A program made the position numbers and the translations under genes. 64,000 nucleotides of DNA from NCBI GenBank assembly GCA_910576125.1, contig CAJTHM010000010.1, positions 62,001 through 126,000 on the forward strand, written 5' to 3'. The notes below the pieces were generated by a model. It did no database searches. It saw only the letters and a program-made list of their open reading frames with translations, and was not told the DNA's origin. Of this stretch, positions 9,579 through 16,585 are shown piece by piece; the stretch's first letter is position 1, and each line of letters opens with the position of its first letter. Source of the stretch: Lachnospiraceae bacterium (lineage in GTDB: Bacteria; Bacillota; Clostridia; Lachnospirales; Lachnospiraceae).

Positions 9579-9638
9579 CGCTGAGGAGTTCTGCTAAGGC
9601 AGGAAAGGATCCTGCCTTAGTAGAACCAGAGCTCAGCG
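9579..9638 (+). promoter_or_regulatory. Long stem-loop 1 in infB-rbfA spacer
   Basis: A 16-bp stem with one G-U pair, TTCTGCTAAGGCAGGA (9589-9604) against TCCTGCCTTAGTAGAA (9610-9625), five-base loop. An outer stem GCTGAG (9580-9585) / CTCAGC (9632-9637) extends it. There is no T-tract, so it is not a standard terminator. Confidence 0.7.
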
Positions 9639-9684
9639 GGAAAATGCCAAAGCGAACAAGGTCCGCTTTGGGCAGGCATTTTCC
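9639..9684 (+). promoter_or_regulatory. Long stem-loop 2 in infB-rbfA spacer
   Basis: It follows the first stem directly. GGAAAATGCC (9639-9648) pairs with GGCATTTTCC (9675-9684) and AAAGCG (9649-9654) with CGCTTT (9664-9669), with a five-base bulge GGGCA. The last bases TTTTCC are part of the stem. Together with stem 1 it fills most of the 162-base infB-rbfA gap. Confidence 0.7.
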
Positions 9685-9738
9685 GGTAAGCTGTCAGGGC
9701 GTTTTGCCGGGGGCCTTCGGGTTGGAAAGGTTTGTGTA

Positions 9739-10185
9739 ATGAGAAAAAACAGTGTGAAGAATACCCGTATCAACGGGGAAGTGCAGCGGGTGCTGGCGGA
9801 GACGATTCGGGGGGAAATCAAGGATCCCCGGATCAGTCCGTGGACAAGCGTTGTTTCCGTGGAAGTGGCTCCGGATTTAAAGAGCTGCAAGGCATGGATC
9901 AGCGTGCTCGGTGACGAAGAGGTAAGGAAGGCTACCCTGGAGGGCTTGAGGAGCGCGGAGGGTTTCATGCGGGGCAGACTGGCCCGGGAGATTAATCTGC
10001 GCAATACGCCGGAGATTACCTTTATCATGGATCAGTCGATTGAATATGGGGTCAATATGTCGCGCAGGATTGACGAGGTCATCGCACAGGATGACGAAAG
10101 TGCAAAGAACCGCGCGGATGAGGAAATAGAGTCTGAGAGTGGTTCGGATTTTGGCGCTGACGCAGACCCGGATGAAAAGGAATGA
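9739..10185 (+). CDS. rbfA: Ribosome-binding factor A
   Basis: A 148-residue RbfA with the KH-like fold: RINGEVQRVLAETIRGEIKDPRI at the start, VEVAPDLKSCKAWISVLG, and LRNTPEITFIMDQSIEYG. It assists 30S maturation. The C-terminal ~30 residues are an acidic extension (EEIESESGSDFGADADPDEKE in part) beyond the usual ~120-residue core. The next gene overlaps or abuts this tail: the nrnA ATG lies four bases after the rbfA stop. Confidence 0.95.
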   Translation: MRKNSVKNTRINGEVQRVLAETIRGEIKDPRISPWTSVVSVEVAPDLKSCKAWISVLGDEEVRKATLEGLRSAEGFMRGRLAREINLRNTPEITFIMDQSIEYGVNMSRRIDEVIAQDDESAKNRADEEIESESGSDFGADADPDEKE

Positions 10186-10189
10186 GGGT

Positions 10190-11179
10190 ATGAATTTGGA
10201 TTTATTGGCAGAATGCAGGGAAGCGAAGCGGATCGGCATCGCCGGGCATATAAGACCGGACGGTGACTGTCTGGGCGCATGCCTGGGCTTATGGCAGTAT
10301 CTGGTGAAATGTCTTCCTGCGACTGAGGTATGGGTGTTCCTGGAGAAGCCCGCGGATATTTTTAAGGATATCAAGGGATTTGGGGAAATCAGATCGGATT
10401 TCCCTGAGGAATCCCCTTTTGACGTGTTTTTTGTACTTGACACCTCTACGGACAGGCTTGGGGGCGCAGAGAAATATTTTAAGGCAGCATCAAAGACAAT
10501 CAATATAGACCACCACGTCAGCAATCAGGGCGGGGGACAGATAAACGTAATCAGGCCCAAGGCCGGGTCTACCTGTGAGATAATCTACGATTTGATAGAC
10601 TTGGAACAGCTGGACAGGGAGATGGCGCAGGCCCTGTATGTGGGCATCATCCATGACACCGGCGTGTTCCAGTATTCCAATACCACTCCGGAGACGCTTG
10701 AGAAAGGGGCTAAGCTGATCGGATATGGCTTTGACTTCCCGAAGCTGATATTGGAGACCTTTTATCAGAAGTCTTATGTGCAGGCGCAGGTCATGGGCAG
10801 GGCGCTGATGGAGAGCATCCGCTTTCTGGGAGGCAGCTGCATTGTGAGCGCCATTGAGAAGAAGACCATGGACTTCTACAATGTTGGGCCGAAAGACCTG
10901 GATGGTATCGTGAACCAGCTGCGCAATATCGAGGGGATAGACTGCGCCATCTTTATGTACGAGACAGGTGTGCTGGAATACAAAGTGAGCATGCGCTCCA
11001 GCGAGAAAGTGGATGTGGCTGAGGTAGCGGCCTATTTCGGCGGCGGAGGCCATGCAAGGGCCGCGGGCTGCAATATGACAGGCACTTTCCACGACTGTGT
11101 GAACAATCTCTCCCTACATATTGAAAAAGCGCTGAAGAAGTGGGAAGCGGAACATGATGAACGGAATAATAATCATTGA
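10190..11179 (+). CDS. nrnA: DHH/DHHA1 phosphoesterase, NrnA-type nano-RNase
   Basis: A 329-residue DHH-family enzyme. It has HIRPDGD (residues 20-26, metal ligands), DTST near 90, NIDHHVSN (the DHH motif, about 105-112) and the C-terminal DHHA1 motif GGGGHARAAG. The NrnA type degrades 2-5-nt RNAs and pAp or cyclic dinucleotide products. The rbfA-nrnA-truB order is standard in Firmicutes. I chose ATG 10190; two in-frame upstream starts (10139, 10172) lie within rbfA. It overlaps truB by 23-26 bases. Confidence 0.92.
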   Translation: MNLDLLAECREAKRIGIAGHIRPDGDCLGACLGLWQYLVKCLPATEVWVFLEKPADIFKDIKGFGEIRSDFPEESPFDVFFVLDTSTDRLGGAEKYFKAASKTINIDHHVSNQGGGQINVIRPKAGSTCEIIYDLIDLEQLDREMAQALYVGIIHDTGVFQYSNTTPETLEKGAKLIGYGFDFPKLILETFYQKSYVQAQVMGRALMESIRFLGGSCIVSAIEKKTMDFYNVGPKDLDGIVNQLRNIEGIDCAIFMYETGVLEYKVSMRSSEKVDVAEVAAYFGGGGHARAAGCNMTGTFHDCVNNLSLHIEKALKKWEAEHDERNNNH

Positions 11180-12059
11180 TAAGGAAACCGGGTTCACCTC
11201 CCATGATGTCGTCGCGAAAATGCGGGGCATCTGCGGGCAGAGGAAAATCGGTCATACGGGCACACTCGATCCACTGGCTACGGGTGTGCTCCCTGTCTGT
11301 CTGGGGAGCGCCACGAAGCTGTGCGACATGCTGGCAGACAAGGACAAGGAGTATGTGGCGGAGCTGCTGCTGGGCGTGGAGACGGATACCCAGGATGTGA
11401 CGGGACAGGTTCTGGCCAGGCGTCCGGTGGAAGTTCCGGAGGATCGGATCCGGAGCATTGCCGCTTCTTTCGTGGGGGAATATCTGCAGGTGCCGCCCAT
11501 GTATTCGGCGCTGAAAGTGGACGGCAAGAAGCTGTATGAGCTGGCCCGGGCGGGAAAAGAAGTGGAGCGGAAAGCCCGCCCTGTGAACATATATGAACTG
11601 GAACTGCTGGAATGCAGCTTTCCGATAGTACGTATGCGCGTGGTCTGCTCCAAGGGGACTTACATCAGGACGCTCTGCGCGGATATGGGAGAGCGGCTTG
11701 GGTGCGGCGGCACCATGCAGAGCCTGCGGCGGACCAGGGCGGGGCGATTTTCCCTGGAAGATGCCTGTACTTTAGGCAGGCTGCAGCAGTGGAAGGACCA
11801 GGGCAGGCTGAGTCAGGCGCTGAGCCCTGTGGACAGCGTGTTCCAGGATTGCCCCGCGCTGCATGTGCAGGGAGAAGGCTGCAGGCTGCTGGACAATGGC
11901 AACGGGATTCTGCCGGAACAGACCGCGGAGGGGGAAAGATATGCCGCGGGCAGCTGGGTGCGGATGTACAGACCCGATGACAGCTTTGCGGGCATCTATG
12001 CCTATGAACCGGCCAGGAAATGGTATAAGCCGGTAAAAATGTTTTTAGAGAAAGAGTGA
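11154..12059 (+). CDS. truB: tRNA pseudouridine-55 synthase TruB
   Basis: A 301-residue TruB. The catalytic Asp is in GHTGTLDPLATGVLPV (Asp39 from ATG 11154; a second ATG follows directly). Also visible are SALKVDGKKLYELARAG and CSKGTYIRTL. It makes pseudouridine 55 in the T-loop of tRNA. C-terminal residues 220-301 form the PUA-like part. The start overlaps the end of nrnA, and the stop overlaps the ribF GTG, so three genes are translationally linked. Confidence 0.96.
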   Translation: MMNGIIIIDKETGFTSHDVVAKMRGICGQRKIGHTGTLDPLATGVLPVCLGSATKLCDMLADKDKEYVAELLLGVETDTQDVTGQVLARRPVEVPEDRIRSIAASFVGEYLQVPPMYSALKVDGKKLYELARAGKEVERKARPVNIYELELLECSFPIVRMRVVCSKGTYIRTLCADMGERLGCGGTMQSLRRTRAGRFSLEDACTLGRLQQWKDQGRLSQALSPVDSVFQDCPALHVQGEGCRLLDNGNGILPEQTAEGERYAAGSWVRMYRPDDSFAGIYAYEPARKWYKPVKMFLEKE

Positions 12060-12970
12060 TTCTATTGGAAATCATTGCCGATACGACAGAGATTCAGCTG
12101 GCGCAGGAGACAGCGGCGGCCATCGGAAAATTTGACGGGATACACATCGGGCACAGACGGCTTCTGGAAGAGATACTGGCCCGGAAAAAAAGGGGGTTGA
12201 CAGCCTGTGTCTTTACGTTCGACCCGCCCCCGGCGGTTCTTTTTGGCTGTTCTGACGGAAAAGAACTGACTTCAAAAAAGGAAAAGCGCCTGCTGTTTAG
12301 CAGGATGGGAGTGGATATTCTGGTAGAATTTCCCATGAACCGGGAGACAGCGGCGATGGCGCCGGAGGCCTTTGCCAGGGATGTGCTTGCCGGGCAGCTG
12401 CAGGTCCGTTTCCTGGCCGCGGGGACGGATCTGTCCTTTGGAGCGAAAGGGGCGGGGAATGCCGCGCTTTTGCAGGAAATGGGGCAGGAGCTGGGCTTTG
12501 AGGTGAAGACTATAGACAAGGTATGCGTGGAGGGAGAGGAAGTAAGCTCTACGCTGGTGCGGGCGAAAGTGGAGAAGGGAGACATGGAGGCGGCGGAGCG
12601 CCTGCTTGGCATGCCCTATATGATCGCGGGCGAGGTGGTCAGGGGCAATCAGGTGGGGCGTACTCTTGGCTTTCCCACGGTGAACGTGCTCCCCGGGGAG
12701 GATAAGCTCCTTCCGCCCAACGGAGTCTATTTCTCGCAGGTGCGCTGCGGTGACAGAATGTACCGTGCCATCAGCAATGTGGGATATAAACCTACGGTCA
12801 CGGACCGGAAAGTCATGGGGGTGGAATCCTATCTGTACGACTTTGCCGGGGATATGTACGGAAAGCGTGTGGAGGTGTATCTCCGCAAATTCAGGCGGCC
12901 TGAGAGGCGCTTTGACAGCCTGGAAGCCCTGCGGGAACAGCTCCGGGAGGATATAGCCGCAGGCAGATGA
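12056..12970 (+). CDS. ribF: Bifunctional riboflavin kinase/FAD synthetase
   Basis: A 304-residue RibF. The N-terminal adenylyltransferase half carries GKFDGIHIGHRRLL (HxGH nucleotide-binding motif) and LVRAKVEKGDMEAAERLLG. The C-terminal flavokinase half carries GRTLGFPTVNV and PPNGVYFSQV. It converts riboflavin to FMN and FAD. The start is the GTG of GTGA that overlaps the truB stop; a TTG nine bases later is the alternative. The FAD-forming role fits several flavoproteins encoded nearby, but the linkage to truB is ancestral. Confidence 0.95.
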   Translation: MILLEIIADTTEIQLAQETAAAIGKFDGIHIGHRRLLEEILARKKRGLTACVFTFDPPPAVLFGCSDGKELTSKKEKRLLFSRMGVDILVEFPMNRETAAMAPEAFARDVLAGQLQVRFLAAGTDLSFGAKGAGNAALLQEMGQELGFEVKTIDKVCVEGEEVSSTLVRAKVEKGDMEAAERLLGMPYMIAGEVVRGNQVGRTLGFPTVNVLPGEDKLLPPNGVYFSQVRCGDRMYRAISNVGYKPTVTDRKVMGVESYLYDFAGDMYGKRVEVYLRKFRRPERRFDSLEALREQLREDIAAGR

Positions 12971-13013
12971 AAGGCAGCCCGAAAAAATAGTTTATAAAAA
13001 ATTAAAAAATGTA

Positions 13014-13042
13014 TTGTAACTTCTTGTTTTTTCCCGTAGAAT
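13014..13042 (+). promoter_or_regulatory. Promoter of Na/phosphate cotransporter gene
   Basis: TTGTAA (13014-13019) and TAGAAT (13037-13042) with a 17-base spacer in the AT-rich gap between ribF and the cotransporter, 53 bases before its ATG. I see no clear Pho box. Confidence 0.5.
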
Positions 13043-13094
13043 TATGTAATGTGTGTAATAGTGCAATTTATAAAACCATTCGGGAGAAAATCAG

Positions 13095-14738
13095 ATGAAC
13101 GCGAGTATTATTTTGTCAATGGCAGGCGGCCTGGGGCTTTTTTTGTTCGGCATGCGCGTGATGAGCGATTCCATAGAAAAAGTCGCCGGTGCAAAGCTGC
13201 GGCGTATTCTTGAAATCTTTACCACCAACCGGTTCTCGGGCATGGTGGTGGGTGTGGTATTCACGGCTATCATCCAGTCCTCTTCGGCCTGTACGGCCAT
13301 GGTGGTCAGCTTCGTCAATGCCGGGCTGATGAACCTGTATCAGGCGGCTGGGGTCATCTTCGGTGCCAACATCGGTACCACGGTCACTTCACAGCTGGTA
13401 TCTTTCAATCTGTCGGCGTATGCCCCCGTCTTTCTGCTGGCGGGCGTGCTGGCGGCCATGTTCTGCAAGCATGAGAAAGTGAAGAAATTCGCGGATATCA
13501 TCATAGGTTTCGGCATATTGTTTTTAGGGCTCAGCACCATGTCCGGTTCCATGGCCGGCATGAAAGAGGTGCCGGAAGTGGTGGACATGATAGGCTCGCT
13601 GAAAAATCCCGTCATGGCTACGCTGATGGGCCTTGTTCTTACAACTGTCATTCAAAGTTCTTCAGTCACAGTCAGTATCGTACTGCTTTTGGCAAATCAA
13701 GACCTCCTGTCCCTCTCCATAGCACTCTATATCATTTTGGGCTGCAATATCGGGGCGTGTACCACGGCGCTGCTGGCATCGCTTTCCGGTAAAAAGGACG
13801 CAAAGCGCGCCGCGCTGATTCACTTTTGGTTCAACGTAATCGGCACGTTCATCCTGTATGTCATCCTGTTCCTGGCGGAGGGGCCCGTGATGCGGCTGAT
13901 CTGGGCTGTGTCCTCGGACAACGGCCGTTTCGTGGCAAATGCCCACACCATGATCAAGATTTTCCAGGTCATCATACTGTTCCCTTTTTCCAAATGGATT
14001 GTGAAGCTGTCCTGTCTGTGCGTGCCCGGCGAGGACAGAAAGGTCAATTACAGAGAGAGCTATCAGCTGAAGTACATAGGCGACAAGGTTGTCTTCAACC
14101 CGGCCACGGCCGTGGTGGAGGTGGTCAAGGAACTGGACCGCATGGCCTCCCTTGCCAGCGAGAATCTGACCCGCGCTATGAATGCTTTGATTACACTGGA
14201 TGATGAAGACATCAATGAGGTCTATGAGGTGGAGAAGAATATCAATTTCCTGAACCACGCCATCACGGACTATCTGGTGAAAATCAACCAGACCACTTTG
14301 CCGATCGAGGACTTGAAGAGTCTTGGCGCGCTCTTCCATGTGGCGAACGATATCGAGAGGATAGGGGACCACGCGGAGAATGTGGCGGATGCCGCCAGAC
14401 AGCGCAAAGAGACAGGTGTATCCATCAGCAGGGAGGCCCAGAAAGAGCTGGGAGAGCTGCTGGACATGGTAATAGAACTGATTCAGTATTCCATCGATAT
14501 ATTCGCCAGAAGCGATGAGAGCCATATCCAGGAGGTCATTGCTCTGGAGGACAGTGTGGACAACAAGGAGAAGGAGATGCAGAGGGCCCATGTGCAGCGC
14601 CTGACCAAAGGGGAATGTACGCCGGAGGCCGGTATGATGTTCTCGGATATCGCCTCGGGGCTTGAGCGCGTGGCGGATCATGCGACGAACATCGCTTTTG
14701 CTGTCATCGCGGCGGAGCGTGATGCGGAGGAAGCGTAA
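13095..14738 (+). CDS. Na+/phosphate cotransporter with C-terminal PhoU-like domain
   Basis: A 547-residue NptA/YjbB-type carrier. Two inverted half-repeats each hold a QSSS motif, IIQSSSACTAMVVSFVNAG and VIQSSSVTVSIVLL, the substrate-site signature of the Na/Pi-II family. About eight membrane segments are followed from residue ~345 by a PhoU-like helical domain with DIERIGDHAENVA and GLERVADHATNIA (metal-binding E/DxxxD). It would import or export phosphate with sodium, with the PhoU part sensing or regulating. No separate phoU or pst gene is nearby. ATG 13095 follows CGGGAG. Confidence 0.92.
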   Translation: MNASIILSMAGGLGLFLFGMRVMSDSIEKVAGAKLRRILEIFTTNRFSGMVVGVVFTAIIQSSSACTAMVVSFVNAGLMNLYQAAGVIFGANIGTTVTSQLVSFNLSAYAPVFLLAGVLAAMFCKHEKVKKFADIIIGFGILFLGLSTMSGSMAGMKEVPEVVDMIGSLKNPVMATLMGLVLTTVIQSSSVTVSIVLLLANQDLLSLSIALYIILGCNIGACTTALLASLSGKKDAKRAALIHFWFNVIGTFILYVILFLAEGPVMRLIWAVSSDNGRFVANAHTMIKIFQVIILFPFSKWIVKLSCLCVPGEDRKVNYRESYQLKYIGDKVVFNPATAVVEVVKELDRMASLASENLTRAMNALITLDDEDINEVYEVEKNINFLNHAITDYLVKINQTTLPIEDLKSLGALFHVANDIERIGDHAENVADAARQRKETGVSISREAQKELGELLDMVIELIQYSIDIFARSDESHIQEVIALEDSVDNKEKEMQRAHVQRLTKGECTPEAGMMFSDIASGLERVADHATNIAFAVIAAERDAEEA

Positions 14739-14776
14739 GAAGTCTTAGAATATTTAAAAAAAATGTAAGGAAACGG

Positions 14777-14805
14777 TTGACAGATAAGGATGCTGCCTGT
14801 ATAAT
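14777..14805 (+). promoter_or_regulatory. Consensus sigma-A promoter before NlpC/P60 gene
   Basis: TTGACA (14777-14782), 17 bases, TATAAT (14800-14805): both boxes match consensus exactly. It lies 62 bases before the ATG at 14867, so the secreted hydrolase is probably strongly and constitutively expressed. Confidence 0.85.
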
Positions 14806-14866
14806 CTTTTTAGATGTAACAAATTCGTAATAATTTTGTCAAATATTTAATATGGGAGTGATATAC

Positions 14867-15904
14867 ATGAGATATTTTAGAAACAGAAAGATTGCAGCAG
14901 CTTCCGCAGGACTGATGTTATGTATGGCATTGCAGCCCATTACGGCTTACGCCACGGAGAATAGCGGCAATGTGCTGCAGTCGGCCGGCGTGACCTCCGT
15001 CCTGGAGACCAGCCTGTCCACAGAGGAATATATAGAACTTGCCCAGCAGGCCCAGGGAGCATCATGGGGCTATACCAACATCGGTATCTCCAATATCTCG
15101 GATGAACTTCTGAACGTCCGTGCAGTGCCTTCCATGGATGGGAAGCTGGTGGGGAAGATGCCAAAGGGTGCTGCATGTGAAGTTCTCGACACAGCGGACG
15201 GCTGGGCCCATATCCAGTCCGGCGAGGTGGAGGGGTATGTGAGCCTGGATTACCTGCTCACCGGCCCGGACGCGAAGCTCATGGCAAACGACCTTGTGCG
15301 CACGGTGGCCGTGGCGAACACGGACGGCCTGAACGTCCGGGAGAACCCGGATACGAACAGCCCCGTGGTGATGCAGATCAGGCAGGGCGAAGAGCTGGAT
15401 TACCTGGAGACCATAGACGGCTGGGTGAAGGTGGCCGTGGACAGCGATGAGGTGTATGTCTCCGCGGAATACGCGGACGTGGTGACGAAGCTCGACACTG
15501 CCATCACCATGACAGAGCTGCTCTACGGCGCGGGCGTTTCGGACGTGCGGGTGGATCTGACAGAGTACGCCAAGCAGTTCCTGGGGAACCCCTACGTATG
15601 GGGAGGCACCAGCCTGACCAACGGCGCGGACTGCTCCGGCTTCGTGCTGAGCATATTCGCGAAGTACGGCATTTCCATGCCCCGTGTGGCAGCTGCCCAG
15701 GCCACTGTGGGGACATCGATCACCGCCGACCAGTTGCTGCCCGGCGACCTGATTTTCTACGGGAAGGGCGGCTATATCAACCATGTGGCAATCTACATCG
15801 GAGGCGGCCAGGTGATACATGCCAGCACAGAGCGGACAGGTATCAAGATAAGCAATTACAATTACCGCACCCCGGTGAAATATGTGAGGGTCCTGCAGGA
15901 TTAA
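14867..15904 (+). CDS. Secreted SH3 - NlpC/P60 peptidoglycan hydrolase
   Basis: A 345-residue exported protein. Signal peptide MRYFRNRKIAAASAGLMLC... with a likely cut after AYA (residue ~30). Two bacterial SH3 domains follow (LLNVRAVPSMDGKLVG and LNVRENPDTNSPVVMQI, each ending in a YVS-type strand), then a C-terminal NlpC/P60 domain with catalytic Cys256 in GADCSGFV and His306 in NHVAIYIGGG. Enzymes of this type cut D-Glu-diaminopimelate bonds in stem peptides. The start is ATG 14867, eight bases after GGGAG; an upstream ATG at 14852 has no ribosome site. Monocistronic. Confidence 0.93.
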   Translation: MRYFRNRKIAAASAGLMLCMALQPITAYATENSGNVLQSAGVTSVLETSLSTEEYIELAQQAQGASWGYTNIGISNISDELLNVRAVPSMDGKLVGKMPKGAACEVLDTADGWAHIQSGEVEGYVSLDYLLTGPDAKLMANDLVRTVAVANTDGLNVRENPDTNSPVVMQIRQGEELDYLETIDGWVKVAVDSDEVYVSAEYADVVTKLDTAITMTELLYGAGVSDVRVDLTEYAKQFLGNPYVWGGTSLTNGADCSGFVLSIFAKYGISMPRVAAAQATVGTSITADQLLPGDLIFYGKGGYINHVAIYIGGGQVIHASTERTGIKISNYNYRTPVKYVRVLQD

Positions 15905-15951
15905 AGCGTGAACGGAATGAAAATTGATTGAACCAAATTCCCAATTATTGC

Positions 15952-15980
15952 TTTACAATCCTTCGTGGATATGCTATGAT
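15952..15980 (+). promoter_or_regulatory. Promoter of rpsO-pnp unit
   Basis: TTTACA (15952-15957), 17 bases, TATGAT (15975-15980), about 105 bases before the rpsO start. Confidence 0.65.
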
Positions 15981-15989
15981 AACGGATGT

Positions 15990-16084
15990 GAAAGACGAGA
16001 CAGGAAATGTCCGTCTCAGCCGATGCTCGGATTAGGGACGCTCCGGCCCGGTCTTAGTGTCAGGCGGTTATATAACAGGAGGAG
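15990..16084 (+). promoter_or_regulatory. Structured rpsO leader, possible S15 autoregulatory element
   Basis: The ~100-base leader contains GAGAC...GTCTC pairing (about 15996-16017) and GC-rich complementary pieces up to the ribosome site ACAGGAGGAGAG. S15 represses its own mRNA through a leader fold in several bacteria. I cannot establish a specific three-way-junction fold by eye, so this is a suggestion only. Confidence 0.35.
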
Positions 16085-16090
16085 AGAAAA

Positions 16091-16357
16091 ATGATTTCCA
16101 AGGAAAAAAAGACAAAAATCATGAATGAGTACGCGAGGACACCCGGTGATACCGGCTCGCCCGAGGTACAGGTAGCAGTTCTGACCGCGAGGATTCAGGA
16201 GCTTACAGAGCATCTGAAAGTGAACCCCAAGGATCATCATTCCCGCCGCGGCATGCTGAAGATGGTAGGCCAGAGACGCGGCCTGCTGGAATATCTGAAG
16301 AGGAAGGATATCGAGAGATATCGTGCTCTGATTGAGAGACTTGGCTTAAGAAAATAA
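16091..16357 (+). CDS. rpsO: Ribosomal protein S15
   Basis: An 88-residue S15, the normal length. Diagnostic stretches are [43 protein letters not shown] and [12 protein letters not shown]. It binds the central domain of 16S rRNA early in 30S assembly. A strong ribosome site AGGAGGAGAG precedes it. pnp follows after 228 bases, the standard rpsO-pnp pair. Confidence 0.98.
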   Translation: MISKEKKTKIMNEYARTPGDTGSPEVQVAVLTARIQELTEHLKVNPKDHHSRRGMLKMVGQRRGLLEYLKRKDIERYRALIERLGLRK

Positions 16358-16371
16358 GGCAATTGCAAAGA

Positions 16372-16407
16372 AAGCAGGCTTGAGGCGTTGGTGTCTCAGG
16401 TCTGCTT
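16372..16407 (+). terminator. Partial terminator after rpsO
   Basis: A 13-bp stem with two G-U pairs: AAGCAGGCTTGAG (16372-16384) and CTCAGGTCTGCTT (16395-16407), ten-base loop. Only ATTCTT follows, so read-through into pnp is expected; it may set the rpsO:pnp ratio or protect the rpsO 3' end. Confidence 0.55.
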
Positions 16408-16433
16408 ATTCTTGGAATGGAATCTTTGAAAAC

Positions 16434-16517
16434 AAGGAACAGAAGAAAGTCCCGAGACCGCTGAAAAGGGTATGGGGTTCATATTTTTTTCAGTAGTTTC
16501 GGTATCTTCTGTTCCTT
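16434..16517 (+). promoter_or_regulatory. Long stem-loop in pnp leader
   Basis: A perfect 13-bp outer stem, AAGGAACAGAAGA (16434-16446) with TCTTCTGTTCCTT (16505-16517). Inside it are ACCG/CGGT (16457-16460/16500-16503) and CTGAAAA/TTTTCAG (16461-16467/16487-16493). It ends 68 bases before the pnp ATG. The layout resembles the double-stranded leader that RNase III cuts in Escherichia coli during PNPase autoregulation. That parallel is inference. Confidence 0.65.
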
Positions 16518-16585
16518 AATCATGCGGCAGGGAAAATCTCTGTTGCGTCAAACAGCCGCGACAGCGGCGGAATGGAGGAAAATTT

